NCBI RefSeq assembly: GCF_000737695.1
Contig: NZ_JPRM01000011.1
Coordinates: 1-64,000 of the forward strand
Length of the DNA stretch: 64,000 nucleotides
Reading direction: 5' to 3'
Source of the DNA: Flavobacterium hydatis
GTDB taxonomy: Bacteria > Bacteroidota > Bacteroidia > Flavobacteriales > Flavobacteriaceae
The translations under genes and the position numbers were made by a program. Within the stretch, counting starts at the first letter, position 1. Each line of letters begins with the position of its first letter. The notes beneath the pieces were generated by a model. The model did no database searches and had not been told where the DNA came from. It saw nothing but the letters and a program-made list of their open reading frames with translations. This document shows positions 48,259 through 57,967 of this stretch, one piece after another.

Positions 48259-49329
48259 ATGAAAAATATAGAAACGCTTACCCTAGAAGCAATAGCATTA
48301 TTAAAAAGTTTGATTGAAACCTCATCTTTTTCAAGTGAAGAAGATCAAACGGCTCTTTTAATCGAAAATTGGTTCAATCAAAACGAGATTCCTTTTAACA
48401 GAGAGAACAATAATGTGTGGGCTTTCAATAAATATTTCGACAAAAATAAACCAACACTTTTACTAAATTCTCACCACGATACAGTAAAGCCAAATCAAGC
48501 TTATACCAACGATCCCTTTAAAGCAATTGTAAAAGATGGCAAATTATTCGGGTTAGGAAGCAACGATGCAGGAGGATGTTTAGTTTCGTTATTGGCAACG
48601 TTTGTGCATTTTTACAACAACCAAAACTTACCTCATAATCTAGTAATCGTAGCTTCGGCAGAAGAAGAAAGCAGCGGAAAAAACGGATTAAACAGCGTTT
48701 TACAGCATTTGCCTGAGCTAGATTGCGCCATAGTAGGAGAACCTACATTAATGCAATTAGCAGTAGCCGAAAAAGGATTATTAGTTCTTGATGTAAAAGT
48801 AAAAGGAACAGCAAGCCACGCCGCACACCAAAACGACGACAACTCATTATACAATGCTATTCCTGTTATGGAATGGTTCAGAAACTATAAATACGATAAA
48901 ATATCCGATGTTTTAGGACCGGTAAAAATGACCGTAACCCAAATAAACGCAGGAAAACAACATAACGTAGTACCGTCAGAATGTGATTTGGTTGTTGATA
49001 TTCGCGTAACCGACCGTTATTCTAACACCGAAATTCTAGAAATCGTAAAAGCCAATGTAAAAGCCGAAGTAACACCACGGTCTATGCATCTTAACGCTTC
49101 GTCTATTCCTGTTGAGCATGGTTTAGTACAAGCCGGAATCGCTTTAGGAAGAACAACCTACGGTTCGCCAACGCTTTCCGATCAATCAGTTTTAAGTTGC
49201 CAATCATTAAAACTAGGACCAGGGGAAACATTACGTTCACACTCGGCAGACGAATTTATTTTTATCAACGAAATCGAAGAAGGAATCGAATTGTATATCA
49301 AAATACTAACCGATTTCTTTAAATTATAG
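48259..49329 (+). CDS. argE: N-acyl-citrulline/ornithine deacylase, M20 family
   Basis: 356 residues. Metal ligands: His72/Asp74 (NSHHDTVK), Asp103 (GSNDAGG) and the catalytic Glu pair at 135-137 (AEEESSG). It removes the acyl group; with the ArgF'-type carbamoyltransferase upstream the likely substrate is acyl-citrulline rather than acyl-ornithine. Confidence 0.93.
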   Translation: MKNIETLTLEAIALLKSLIETSSFSSEEDQTALLIENWFNQNEIPFNRENNNVWAFNKYFDKNKPTLLLNSHHDTVKPNQAYTNDPFKAIVKDGKLFGLGSNDAGGCLVSLLATFVHFYNNQNLPHNLVIVASAEEESSGKNGLNSVLQHLPELDCAIVGEPTLMQLAVAEKGLLVLDVKVKGTASHAAHQNDDNSLYNAIPVMEWFRNYKYDKISDVLGPVKMTVTQINAGKQHNVVPSECDLVVDIRVTDRYSNTEILEIVKANVKAEVTPRSMHLNASSIPVEHGLVQAGIALGRTTYGSPTLSDQSVLSCQSLKLGPGETLRSHSADEFIFINEIEEGIELYIKILTDFFKL

Positions 49330-49593
49330 CCATTGTCATCCTGAGCGAAGTCGAAGGATAATTAGGAGCTATTTCCCGCTATCCGTTCCAAACGAAGTTC
49401 ACTGAACTCCGATTGAAATAAGAATTAAGTGAAGTAATCTTTTATTTTTTAAAGGAAAAAATAAAAGGATTTTCACTGCTATCGGGGCTAGAAACAACAT
49501 AATAAAAAAACATGGCTTTAGCCATAACTAAGAAATATAAAGATTTAGGAAGGTCTAAAAATCTAAGTAGTCTAAAAATCTAAAAATCTACCT
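49330..49593. repeat. Spacer of repeats before argH
   Basis: No gene. Begins with GTCATCCTGAGCGAAGTCG (49336-49354), continues with a block (49369-49495) like 20846-20955, a GGCTTTAGCC palindrome (about 49512) and ends in short TCTAAAAATC direct repeats (49554-49590) touching the argH start region. Confidence 0.65.
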
Positions 49594-50874
49594 ATGAAAC
49601 TTTGGGAAAAAGGAATTGCAACAGACAAACAAATCGAACAATTTACTGTTGGAAACGATAGAGAACTAGATTTGGTTCTGGCAAAATACGATGCATTAGG
49701 TTCAATTGCCCATGCAAAAATGTTGGGACAAATAGGGCTTTTAACTGCCGATGAAACCAATTCGTTAGTAGACGCACTAAACGAAATCATTGCAGATGCC
49801 GAAAAAGGAAATTTCGTAATCGAAGATAGTTTTGAAGATGTACATTCCAAAATCGAATATTTGCTAACAGTGAAACTAGGCGATGCAGGAAAGAAAATCC
49901 ATACAGCACGTTCACGTAACGACCAAGTTTTGGTAGATGTACATTTATATCTAAAAGACGAAGTAAAAGCATTAAAAGAGCAAGTAAAAAGTCTTTTTGA
50001 CTTGTTAATGGAATCTGCCGAGAAACACCAAAACGTATTATTGCCAGGATATACACATTTACAAATAGCAATGCCGTCTTCATTCGGAATGTGGTTCTCT
50101 GCGTATGCCGAAAGCCTTATCGACGATATTACGATGTTAAACGCAGCGGCCAAGATTGTAGATCAAAACCCACTAGGTTCAGCTGCAGGATACGGAAGCT
50201 CATTTCCTATAAACAGAACCTTTACAACACAAGAACTAGGATTTGAAACCTTAAAGTATAATGCCGTAGCAGCACAAATGAGCCGTGGTAAAGCCGAGAA
50301 AACTGTAGCCTTTGCAATGAGTAGCGTAGCAGCAACCTTGTCTAAATTTGCAATGGATGTTTGTTTGTATATGAGTCAGAACTTTGATTTTATCAGTTTG
50401 CCATCACATCTTACAACAGGTTCAAGCATAATGCCACACAAGAAGAACCCTGATGTATTTGAATTAATTCGTGGTAAATGCAATAAAATCCAAGCATTAC
50501 CATACGAAATCACATTAATAACAAACAATTTACCAAGCGGATATCACAGAGATTTACAGCTTTTAAAAGAAGGATTGTTTCCAGCAATCCAAAACCTTAA
50601 AGCCTGTTTAGATATTGCGATTTTCTCCATAAAAGACATCACAGTAAAAGACCATATTCTAGACGATAAAAAATACGATTACCTATTTACAGTAGATACC
50701 TTAAATGAAATGGTTGTAGCAGGAATGCCGTTTAGAGATGCATACAAAGAAGTTGCTGAGCAATTAGAAAACGGCACATTTAAATCGCCTAAAGAAACAA
50801 AACATACACACGAAGGAAGCATCAATAATTTATGTTTAGATGCTATAAAAGATAAGATGAAGAGTTCTTATTAA
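49594..50874 (+). CDS. argH: Argininosuccinate lyase
   Basis: 426 residues. The superfamily signature is GSSIMPHKKNPD (about 280-291), and SRNDQVLVD and GYTHLQIA are the other conserved regions. It splits argininosuccinate into arginine and fumarate, the last step. It is the final gene of the cluster; a strong terminator follows. Confidence 0.97.
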   Translation: MKLWEKGIATDKQIEQFTVGNDRELDLVLAKYDALGSIAHAKMLGQIGLLTADETNSLVDALNEIIADAEKGNFVIEDSFEDVHSKIEYLLTVKLGDAGKKIHTARSRNDQVLVDVHLYLKDEVKALKEQVKSLFDLLMESAEKHQNVLLPGYTHLQIAMPSSFGMWFSAYAESLIDDITMLNAAAKIVDQNPLGSAAGYGSSFPINRTFTTQELGFETLKYNAVAAQMSRGKAEKTVAFAMSSVAATLSKFAMDVCLYMSQNFDFISLPSHLTTGSSIMPHKKNPDVFELIRGKCNKIQALPYEITLITNNLPSGYHRDLQLLKEGLFPAIQNLKACLDIAIFSIKDITVKDHILDDKKYDYLFTVDTLNEMVVAGMPFRDAYKEVAEQLENGTFKSPKETKHTHEGSINNLCLDAIKDKMKSSY

Positions 50875-50880
50875 TTCAGG

Positions 50881-50914
50881 AAAATGCGCTATGATATCAT
50901 AGCGCATTTTTTTT
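50881..50914 (+). terminator. Strong terminator of the arginine cluster
   Basis: A perfect 14-bp stem (AAAATGCGCTATGA / TCATAGCGCATTTT) and T run directly after argH. Confidence 0.93.
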
Positions 50915-50964
50915 GGTAAAAACCTTTTTTATTGAAAACAGAAAATGGATCATTGCTAAATGTC

Positions 50965-51149
50965 GTGGAGAAACATACTCCTTAATTATTTTTTACCGCA
51001 GAGAACGCAAAGATTTTCGCAGAGTTCACTGCCATTTAAGTTGCGTTTACATAATTTAAGTACACAAAGCTTTGTGAACTTTGTGTTTTTATTAAGCTTA
51101 GCATATTTAAAAACTTTGCGTTCTCCGTGGTATTTTTTTTCTTCTCCAC
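50965..51149. repeat. Nested inverted-repeat element
   Basis: Outer arms GTGGAGAAA / TTCTCCAC; middle arms ACCGCAGAGAACGCAAAG (50995-51012) and CTTTGCGTTCTCCGTGGT (51114-51131), matching at 15 of 18; inner palindrome CACAAAGCTTTGTG. The small frames inside are repeat-derived, not genes. Related to the proA-proB repeats. Confidence 0.7.
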
Positions 51150-51223
51150 AGGTTTTAGAATTGATTCCAGAAAATTCATGCTAAATACATATATTTGATA
51201 CATAGTTATCTTAAAGTAATAGT

Positions 51224-52222
51224 ATGACACAATTTGATGAACAGGCAACTCAAAAACTTTTTGAGAACAATTTAATGACCGAAGAACAATTTGTGCAGGT
51301 AAGAGCCTATCGTAGTTTAGGGATTTTTTCGCTGCATAACGAATTAAAATTGTTCTTGTATCTGTCGGTTTTGTTATTTACAACAGGAATCGGAATCTTA
51401 ATTTATCAAAATATCGATACAATAGGGCATGTCGCTATTTTATCTTTATTATTAGTTGTAACAGTAGTCTGTTTTTACTTTTGTTTTAAAAACTCCAAAG
51501 GATTCCAAAAAGAAGATACCAGTTTTGAGAACCCTGTTTTACAATATTTAGTCCTTGCAGCGACAATCTTGAGTTGTATTTTCGTAGGATATATTCAGTT
51601 CCAATATCAGCTATTCGGTACCCATTATGGTTTAGCAACATTAGTACCTACAATTATAAGTTTCTTTTGCGCCTATTATTTTGATAATAAAAGCGTGTTA
51701 GCAATTGCAGTAACAGGTCTAGCGGCTTATATAGGGCTTTCGGTAAGTCCGCAAACATTGCTAAGTAATGATTTTTATAGCTCAGATACCTTAAGTTATT
51801 CAGCAATTATATTAGGAGGATTATTAATTCTTTTGACAATTTATAGCACAAAGATTAACTTAAAAACGCACTTCAATTTTATCTATCTTACCTATGCCTT
51901 ACATCTAATAAGTATTGCTGCAATTAATAATTTATTTCAAGATTATTGGCCGATTTTTGTAATTGTTTTAGGCGCTTCTACCTATTATTTCTATAATGTA
52001 AGTTATCAAATCCCCGCAATTTCATTATTTGTATTCACAATAATATATGGGTACATTGGAGTAAATATTGTAGGATTTAAAATATTAGATTTTATAAATG
52101 CTTACGAATTTTACGGATTGTTAATATTTGCGACACCTTTATACTTAGTAGGTTCGATTATATTATTCATCAAATTAATTAAAAACTTCAATAAACAAAA
52201 AGCAGATGATAGCATACGATAA
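51224..52222 (+). CDS. DUF2157-type membrane protein
   Basis: 332 residues with about eight to nine membrane segments after a soluble N-terminal helix pair (NNLMTEEQFVQVRAYRSLG), which is the usual DUF2157 layout. The function is unknown. Overlaps the next gene by 17 bases, so the two are translationally coupled. Confidence 0.85.
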   Translation: MTQFDEQATQKLFENNLMTEEQFVQVRAYRSLGIFSLHNELKLFLYLSVLLFTTGIGILIYQNIDTIGHVAILSLLLVVTVVCFYFCFKNSKGFQKEDTSFENPVLQYLVLAATILSCIFVGYIQFQYQLFGTHYGLATLVPTIISFFCAYYFDNKSVLAIAVTGLAAYIGLSVSPQTLLSNDFYSSDTLSYSAIILGGLLILLTIYSTKINLKTHFNFIYLTYALHLISIAAINNLFQDYWPIFVIVLGASTYYFYNVSYQIPAISLFVFTIIYGYIGVNIVGFKILDFINAYEFYGLLIFATPLYLVGSIILFIKLIKNFNKQKADDSIR

Positions 52223-53396
52223 GAATTTATTGAAGAATATTTTTTTGGTCAATGAGGCCGAGAAATTACAAAAAGGTAATTTTATTACTAAAGAACAATT
52301 AGATACCGCTTCTGGAGAATTGCCAGTGCTTAAAAGTCAGGATAATATATTAATCCGTATAGGTTTTTTTCTGTTAGGAGCTTTCTTATATTCGTCAATT
52401 TGTGGAGTATTATCTATTTTCGGACTTACTTATAATGACGATTATTTTACTGCCTTGCTTTATGTTTATGCGCTAATAGGTTTTGCGGGAACTGAATTTT
52501 TAGCACAGCAAAAATATTATGGTTATGGTTTGGATGATGCTTTTATATTAGGAGCACAATTAACTTTAGGCGCAGCTGTTGCGATGTCGTTTATAACTGG
52601 AATCTTCGGGATTAAAAGTGCCGATGTGTTATTTTGTATGATTATAGTAACGATAGTTTCTTTGGTATTATACCTGCGTTACATACATTTGTCCTCAATA
52701 TTAATTTTTTGTTTGGCACTAACTGCAACATTAGGATTTTTTATCTTTAAATTTATTGAGCTAGGCAATGTGATTCTTCCATTTGTATTAATGATTTACG
52801 CAATTGGAATGTACTGTGTGAGTAAAAAACTTCTTAAGGATTTAACTGAACCATTTTATTATAACGGCTTTCTGTTGATGAAAAACTTCAGTTTGATAAT
52901 GTTTTATTTTTCAGGGAATTATATGGTTGTAAGAGAGTTTTCGGCTTTTTTATCAGGTACTTATTATGAGTTAAGTCCAGATGTTCCCTTTTCATTATTC
53001 TTTTGGGGCTTTACGCTTGTAGTTCCGGTTCTTTATTTGTTTTTCGGATTACGTAATAAAGACAGAATCCTGCTTTGGATAGGCTTCTTATCTTTTTGTT
53101 TTTCGATTTTTACTTTTAGAACCTACCATCATGTTTTACCTGCCGAAGTTGCTTTAACTTTTGGAGGTTTATTGCTTTTTGCATTTACTTATTTTGCAAT
53201 AAGAAAGACAAGAGACAATGAAAAAGGAATAACATTTAAACCAGATCGTATTGATAATACTAATTCATTACTAAATGCCGAAGTATTAATAATTGCTTCA
53301 ACATTTAATTTAAAACCAGAAATAAAAGCCGAAGAATCGCCAATGGAGTTTGGAGGAGGAGATTTTAGTGGAGGAGGCTCAGGAGGAAGTTTTTAG
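52206..53396 (+). CDS. Multipass membrane protein paired with the DUF2157 protein (DUF4401-like)
   Basis: 396 residues, about ten membrane segments after a short soluble start (LVNEAEKLQKGNFITKEQL). The extreme C-terminus is cytosolic and glycine/serine-rich (FGGGDFSGGGSGGSF), resembling the tails of some TPM-domain or signal-dependent membrane proteins. DUF2157 proteins often precede a DUF4401-type partner, which this may be. The function of the pair is unknown. Confidence 0.8.
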   Translation: MIAYDKNLLKNIFLVNEAEKLQKGNFITKEQLDTASGELPVLKSQDNILIRIGFFLLGAFLYSSICGVLSIFGLTYNDDYFTALLYVYALIGFAGTEFLAQQKYYGYGLDDAFILGAQLTLGAAVAMSFITGIFGIKSADVLFCMIIVTIVSLVLYLRYIHLSSILIFCLALTATLGFFIFKFIELGNVILPFVLMIYAIGMYCVSKKLLKDLTEPFYYNGFLLMKNFSLIMFYFSGNYMVVREFSAFLSGTYYELSPDVPFSLFFWGFTLVVPVLYLFFGLRNKDRILLWIGFLSFCFSIFTFRTYHHVLPAEVALTFGGLLLFAFTYFAIRKTRDNEKGITFKPDRIDNTNSLLNAEVLIIASTFNLKPEIKAEESPMEFGGGDFSGGGSGGSF

Positions 53397-53412
53397 ATTG
53401 TATATTTATAAG

Positions 53413-53446
53413 AAAAACGCTGAAATTTTAATTTCAGCGTTTTTTA
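53413..53446. terminator. Bidirectional terminator
   Basis: A 13-bp stem AAAACGCTGAAAT / ATTTCAGCGTTTT between convergent genes, with T runs on both strands. Confidence 0.88.
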
Positions 53447-53449
53447 TTG

Positions 53450-53710
53450 TTAGCTAGATAATAGACTTATAAGCACTAAAATCAAAGTAAGTATAATTTC
53501 AATAATAGATAATTTTCGCGGATTTATAAATGAAACTAATGCTCTGTCAATTGCCAAAAGAATCAATAAACCAGATACACCCCAAAGGATTACAAACCCA
53601 CCCATGCTGCCATAATTTGCTAAAGCATATAATCCAAAAGGAAAGCCAATTACAATTCCAATTATTGAAATTACAGAAACAAAAGTTCGTTTGTTTTTAA
53701 TTATATCCAT
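53450..53710 (-). CDS. Small two- to three-segment membrane protein
   Basis: 86 residues: three hydrophobic segments (about 12-30, 34-53, 67-85) with a basic first turn. No family recognised. It stands alone, between the terminator and the HD gene, and shows normal codon use. Confidence 0.65.
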   Translation of the reverse strand: MDIIKNKRTFVSVISIIGIVIGFPFGLYALANYGSMGGFVILWGVSGLLILLAIDRALVSFINPRKLSIIEIILTLILVLISLLSS

Positions 53711-53772
53711 TTAAACTTTAAAGTATATATTTTCAAAAATCATCTTTGCTATATATTTATAAAGAAGAATTC

Positions 53773-54318
53773 TTAATCAAGGTATTGCTCGTATTCTTCA
53801 ATTTTTGAGCGTAAACGATTCTCTAAATATTGATTTGCTCCTTTTAATTTTTCTAAAATAGTCTCAGCTTCATTTTTGTATTTTCTTTTTTTAAGACTAT
53901 CCCAGCTTTTAGGAGGTTTCTGTAAGTTAGTTATCCTATCTGCTAATTTTACAGCCCAAACTTCTTTTCGTTGAGATGAAATTCGGGTCAAACTATCAAG
54001 CATTCTTTCCTCTTTTGGTAAATCACCATTCTTAGTGAGGGCAGAAACACCTTCGGCTATTTCAGTTCCAAATTCAAGTTCTAATTCATCAAATGTTGTT
54101 GTTGTTGTATCTTCTAGAGTATCATGTAATAATGCAATCTGAGTAGCGAAATTTAAGTCAAATTCCTTAGTATTACTCGCAGCAATTAAAATTTCCATCG
54201 CTACATTACTTAAATGAACAACATACGGTAGTTGAGAATCAGGGATGAGTTGATTATTCTCTGAATGTTTAAGGGCAGCAAAAATTATTGTTTTTTGATA
54301 AATTGATTGGATATCCAT
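53773..54318 (-). CDS. HD-domain phosphohydrolase, (p)ppGpp hydrolase/MESH1-like
   Basis: 181 residues. HD-domain residues are seen in VVHLSNVAMEIL (His), LLHDTLEDT (His-Asp) and VKLADRITNL (Asp), a pattern like the hydrolase half of SpoT/MESH1. The synthetase part is absent. It may degrade alarmones or related nucleotides. Lies 17 bases after the YtxJ gene on the same strand. Confidence 0.88.
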   Translation of the reverse strand: MDIQSIYQKTIIFAALKHSENNQLIPDSQLPYVVHLSNVAMEILIAASNTKEFDLNFATQIALLHDTLEDTTTTTFDELELEFGTEIAEGVSALTKNGDLPKEERMLDSLTRISSQRKEVWAVKLADRITNLQKPPKSWDSLKKRKYKNEAETILEKLKGANQYLENRLRSKIEEYEQYLD

Positions 54319-54335
54319 TTAGATTTATTCAAAAA

Positions 54336-54725
54336 TTATACTTTACTTTTCAGCGCTTCAGCATCAATATCACTATGAGAAACATCATAAATTGATTTTC
54401 CGTCTTTGATAAGTAATAATTGAGGAGATTGATGAACAACGTTAAAACGAGAAGCGATTTCATTCGAAACCTCGCGGTATGCTATTAAATCGAGAAAATA
54501 AGCCTTAACTTTATCTTCCAAATCAAACTCTTTTTCAAATTGTTTTAGCGCCATTCTGCTAATACTACATCTTGTACTATGTTTGAATATAAGAATTTGC
54601 TTATCTTTAGACTCCGTTACAATTTCGTCTAATTGGTATAAACTTGTTAAAGGAATCCAGTTTATTTTGGTTTCTGACGATTGATTTTGATCAGAATCTC
54701 CAAATAGTGATGATAAAAAACTCAT
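54336..54725 (-). CDS. ytxJ: YtxJ-type bacillithiol-associated redox protein
   Basis: 129 residues, thioredoxin-like. The active-site position reads FKHSTRCSISRMAL, with a single Cys rather than CxxC; YtxJ proteins are monothiol bacilliredoxin-like. QSPQLLLIKDGK is the cis-Pro loop. This suggests that the host makes bacillithiol, though no biosynthesis gene is in the window. Confidence 0.9.
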   Translation of the reverse strand: MSFLSSLFGDSDQNQSSETKINWIPLTSLYQLDEIVTESKDKQILIFKHSTRCSISRMALKQFEKEFDLEDKVKAYFLDLIAYREVSNEIASRFNVVHQSPQLLLIKDGKSIYDVSHSDIDAEALKSKV

Positions 54726-54881
54726 ATTTTGTCGTTATTTATGACTTTTTGACATTTGAAAATGATAAAAATCAAATTTTAAGCGTCATTTTGTCTGTTT
54801 TATTGTTGTGGAATATAATTTGAGAAATAATAAACAAAGTTACTTATTAAAATAGAATCATAAATCATAAATCAAATAAAG

Positions 54882-57488
54882 ATGAACATAAATAAATTTA
54901 CAATCAAATCGCAAGAAGCAATTCAGCTCTCTCAGCAATTGGCTCAACAATATGGCCAACAGCAGATAGAGAATGAACACATCTTCAAGGCTATTTTTGA
55001 AGTTGATGAAAATGTAGCACCATTTATTTTGAAAAAACTCAATGTAAATGTGCCTTTATTTCTTCAAATTCTAGATAGTACAATTCAAAGCTTCCCGAAA
55101 GTTTCGGGAGGAGATGTAATGCTTTCCAGAGATGCAAACAAAGCATTGAACGAAGCAGAAATTATTGCACAAAAAATGAACGATGAATATGTTTCAATCG
55201 AACATTTAATGCTTGCAATTTTTGATTCAAAAAGTAAAGTTGCTCAAATCTTAAAAGATCAAGGAGTAACAGGCAAAGGCTTAAAAGCTGCTATTGATGA
55301 ATTACGTAAAGGAGAACGTGTAACTTCTGCATCTGCCGAAGAAACATATAACTCATTAAATAAATTTGCTAAAAACTTAAATGAATTAGCACGTACAGGA
55401 AAATTAGATCCTGTTATCGGACGTGATGAAGAGATTAGACGTGTATTGCAAATCTTAACACGTCGAACTAAAAATAACCCAATGTTAATTGGTGAGCCCG
55501 GAGTTGGTAAAACTGCAATTGCCGAAGGTTTAGCACGAAGAATCGTTAATGGTGACGTGCCAGAAAACCTGAAAGATAAAATTGTGTTTTCGCTAGATAT
55601 GGGAGCATTAATTGCTGGGGCAAAATATAAAGGAGAGTTCGAAGAAAGACTAAAATCGGTAGTAAAAGAAGTTACTGCTGCTGATGGAGATATCGTCTTG
55701 TTTATAGACGAGATTCATACACTTGTAGGTGCAGGTGGAGGAGAAGGCGCAATGGATGCGGCTAATATTCTAAAACCAGCATTGGCTCGTGGAGAATTAA
55801 GAGCGATTGGTGCAACAACTTTGGATGAATACCAAAAGTATTTTGAAAAAGATAAAGCACTTGAGCGTCGTTTCCAAAAAATTATAATTGATGAGCCAGA
55901 TACCGAAAGTGCGATTTCGATTTTACGTGGAATCAAAGAAAAGTATGAAACGCATCATAAAGTTCAGATAAAAGACGAAGCTATTATTGCTGCTGTTGAG
56001 CTTTCTCAACGTTATATTACCAATCGTTTCCTACCGGATAAAGCGATTGACTTAATGGACGAAGCTGCATCTAAATTGCGTATGGAAATCAATTCAAAAC
56101 CTGAGGAATTAGATGTTTTGGATAGAAAAATAATGCAGTTAGAGATCGAGATTGAAGCCATAAAACGTGAGAAAGAAGAAAGTAAGCTCAAGGTTTTAGG
56201 AATGGAATTGGCTAACCTAAAAGAAGAACGTAATGAAATCTACGCAAAATGGAAATCTGAAAAAGATGTTGTAGATGGAATTCAGGCTGTAAAATTAGAG
56301 CTTGAAAACTTTAAACATGAAGCAGATCGTGCAGAGCGTGATGGTGATTACGGAAAAGTAGCCGAGATTCGTTACGGAAAAATTAAAGAAGCTCAAGAAA
56401 GACTAGATGTTTTATTGAAACAAATGCATGAGTACCAATCTGGACACTCTTTGATAAAAGAAGAAGTTACCAGAGAAGATATTGCCGAAGTTGTGGCAAA
56501 ATGGACAGGTATTCCAGTAATGAAAATGCTTCAGACCGAAAGAGAAAAACTATTGCATCTAGAAGATGAATTACACAGACGTGTAGTGGGTCAAGAAGAA
56601 GCAATCGAAGCAGTAAGTGATGCTGTAAGACGAAGCAGAGCTGGTTTACAAGATATGAAAAAACCTGTGGGTACATTCCTTTTCTTAGGAACTACTGGGG
56701 TTGGTAAAACAGAGCTTGCAAAAGCATTGGCAGAGTACCTATTTGATGATGAAAATGCCATGACAAGAATTGATATGAGTGAGTATCAAGAACGTCATAG
56801 TGTGAGTAGATTAGTAGGTGCACCTCCAGGATACGTAGGATATGATGAAGGAGGACAATTAACGGAAGCTGTACGTAGAAAACCGTATTCAGTAATTTTG
56901 TTAGATGAGATTGAGAAAGCGCACCCAGATACATTTAATATTTTATTACAAGTATTAGATGAAGGACGATTGACTGATAACAAAGGGCGTTTGGCCGATT
57001 TTAAAAATACGATTATCATCATGACTTCGAATATGGGAAGCCAGATTATACAAGAAAAATTTGAAAATTTAAAAGGTGGAATCGAAGCTGCTACAGAAGC
57101 TGCAAAAGTGGAAGTACTTGGATTATTAAAACAAACAGTACGTCCAGAATTTATAAATCGTATAGATGAAATTGTATTGTTCCCACCTTTAACAGTGGAT
57201 AATATTACTCAAATAGTTGGTTTACAATTAAAAAGTGTTACAAAAATGTTGGCTTTGCAAGGAATTACTATGGATGCAACTCCAGAAGCAATTGCTTATT
57301 TATCGGATAAAGGATTTGATCCACAATTTGGTGCAAGACCAGTAAAACGTGTTATACAAAGAGATGTTTTAAATCAATTGTCAAAAGAAATTTTGGCAGG
57401 AAATATTACAACAGATAGTATTATTTTATTAGATGCTTTTGATGGTAAGTTGGTTTTTAGAAACCAAACACCAGTACAAGCTAATTAA
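54882..57488 (+). CDS. clpB: ATP-dependent chaperone ClpB
   Basis: 868 residues, the standard ClpB length: N-domain repeats, first AAA+ ([29 protein letters not shown]), coiled-coil middle domain (about 400-525), second AAA+ ([21 protein letters not shown]) and D2-small domain. It disaggregates proteins with DnaK. No recognisable CIRCE or heat-shock promoter was found upstream. Confidence 0.98.
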   Translation: MNINKFTIKSQEAIQLSQQLAQQYGQQQIENEHIFKAIFEVDENVAPFILKKLNVNVPLFLQILDSTIQSFPKVSGGDVMLSRDANKALNEAEIIAQKMNDEYVSIEHLMLAIFDSKSKVAQILKDQGVTGKGLKAAIDELRKGERVTSASAEETYNSLNKFAKNLNELARTGKLDPVIGRDEEIRRVLQILTRRTKNNPMLIGEPGVGKTAIAEGLARRIVNGDVPENLKDKIVFSLDMGALIAGAKYKGEFEERLKSVVKEVTAADGDIVLFIDEIHTLVGAGGGEGAMDAANILKPALARGELRAIGATTLDEYQKYFEKDKALERRFQKIIIDEPDTESAISILRGIKEKYETHHKVQIKDEAIIAAVELSQRYITNRFLPDKAIDLMDEAASKLRMEINSKPEELDVLDRKIMQLEIEIEAIKREKEESKLKVLGMELANLKEERNEIYAKWKSEKDVVDGIQAVKLELENFKHEADRAERDGDYGKVAEIRYGKIKEAQERLDVLLKQMHEYQSGHSLIKEEVTREDIAEVVAKWTGIPVMKMLQTEREKLLHLEDELHRRVVGQEEAIEAVSDAVRRSRAGLQDMKKPVGTFLFLGTTGVGKTELAKALAEYLFDDENAMTRIDMSEYQERHSVSRLVGAPPGYVGYDEGGQLTEAVRRKPYSVILLDEIEKAHPDTFNILLQVLDEGRLTDNKGRLADFKNTIIIMTSNMGSQIIQEKFENLKGGIEAATEAAKVEVLGLLKQTVRPEFINRIDEIVLFPPLTVDNITQIVGLQLKSVTKMLALQGITMDATPEAIAYLSDKGFDPQFGARPVKRVIQRDVLNQLSKEILAGNITTDSIILLDAFDGKLVFRNQTPVQAN

Positions 57489-57501
57489 TGTTTAATTTTT
57501 A

Positions 57502-57529
57502 GTAGAGACGCACAGCAGTGCGTCTTTAC
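57502..57529. repeat. GTAGAGACGCAC hairpin repeat
   Basis: GTAGAGACGCAC and GTGCGTCTTTAC pair around AGCA, one G-U. A hairpin of a kind seen across many bacteria. Confidence 0.7.
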
Positions 57530-57537
57530 ATTTATAC

Positions 57538-57568
57538 AAGCACCAGTCGAAAGGCTGGTGCTTTTTTT
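57538..57568 (+). terminator. Terminator after clpB
   Basis: An 11-bp stem AAGCACCAGTC / GGCTGGTGCTT, GAAA loop and T run. Confidence 0.9.
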
Positions 57569-57705
57569 TGTATAAACTGAAAATCAGTAAATAATGAAAC
57601 TTTTTTTTAAATTATTATAAAAAAAAATCTAATTAAGTTCTCACCTTTACATAAGCTGAGTTAAGCTAGAATTAGTGCTATATAAAAACTTAAAAATTAA
57701 ATATT

Positions 57706-57825
57706 ATGAATAACATATTTAGAGGATTGATAGCAGGTTATGGGGCCAAAAAGCTAGGTAGCGGATGTTTTGGTACTATTTTCGTTTTTGTAATTATTTG
57801 GTTGCTTTTAGGACAATGTAGTTAA
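57706..57825 (+). CDS. 39-residue membrane peptide
   Basis: ATG at 57706, stop at 57823-57825. The product has a short soluble N-terminus with a GAKKLGSGCFG turn, and a single membrane helix (TIFVFVIIWLLLGQ) ending QCS. It starts after an A-rich tract (TTAAATATT), as neighbours do. Two cysteines (21, 38) are present. It is not similar to anything I recognise. It may be an unnoticed small protein. Confidence 0.5.
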   Translation: MNNIFRGLIAGYGAKKLGSGCFGTIFVFVIIWLLLGQCS

Positions 57826-57967
57826 AGTGAGTCAGATTGATAATATTTGATTAAACTAGAAGAAAGAGATTCAAACAAAAAGTATTAGCTTCGCACAAAA
57901 TAACAAAATGCGTCAATTATTTTTTGTGCTCTACACAAAGAGATTGCGCAATTTCTAAAACAAATAT

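Noticed and set aside
50960..51248. Small frames on both strands after argH
   Set aside because: They lie within the nested inverted repeat and are built from its sequence.
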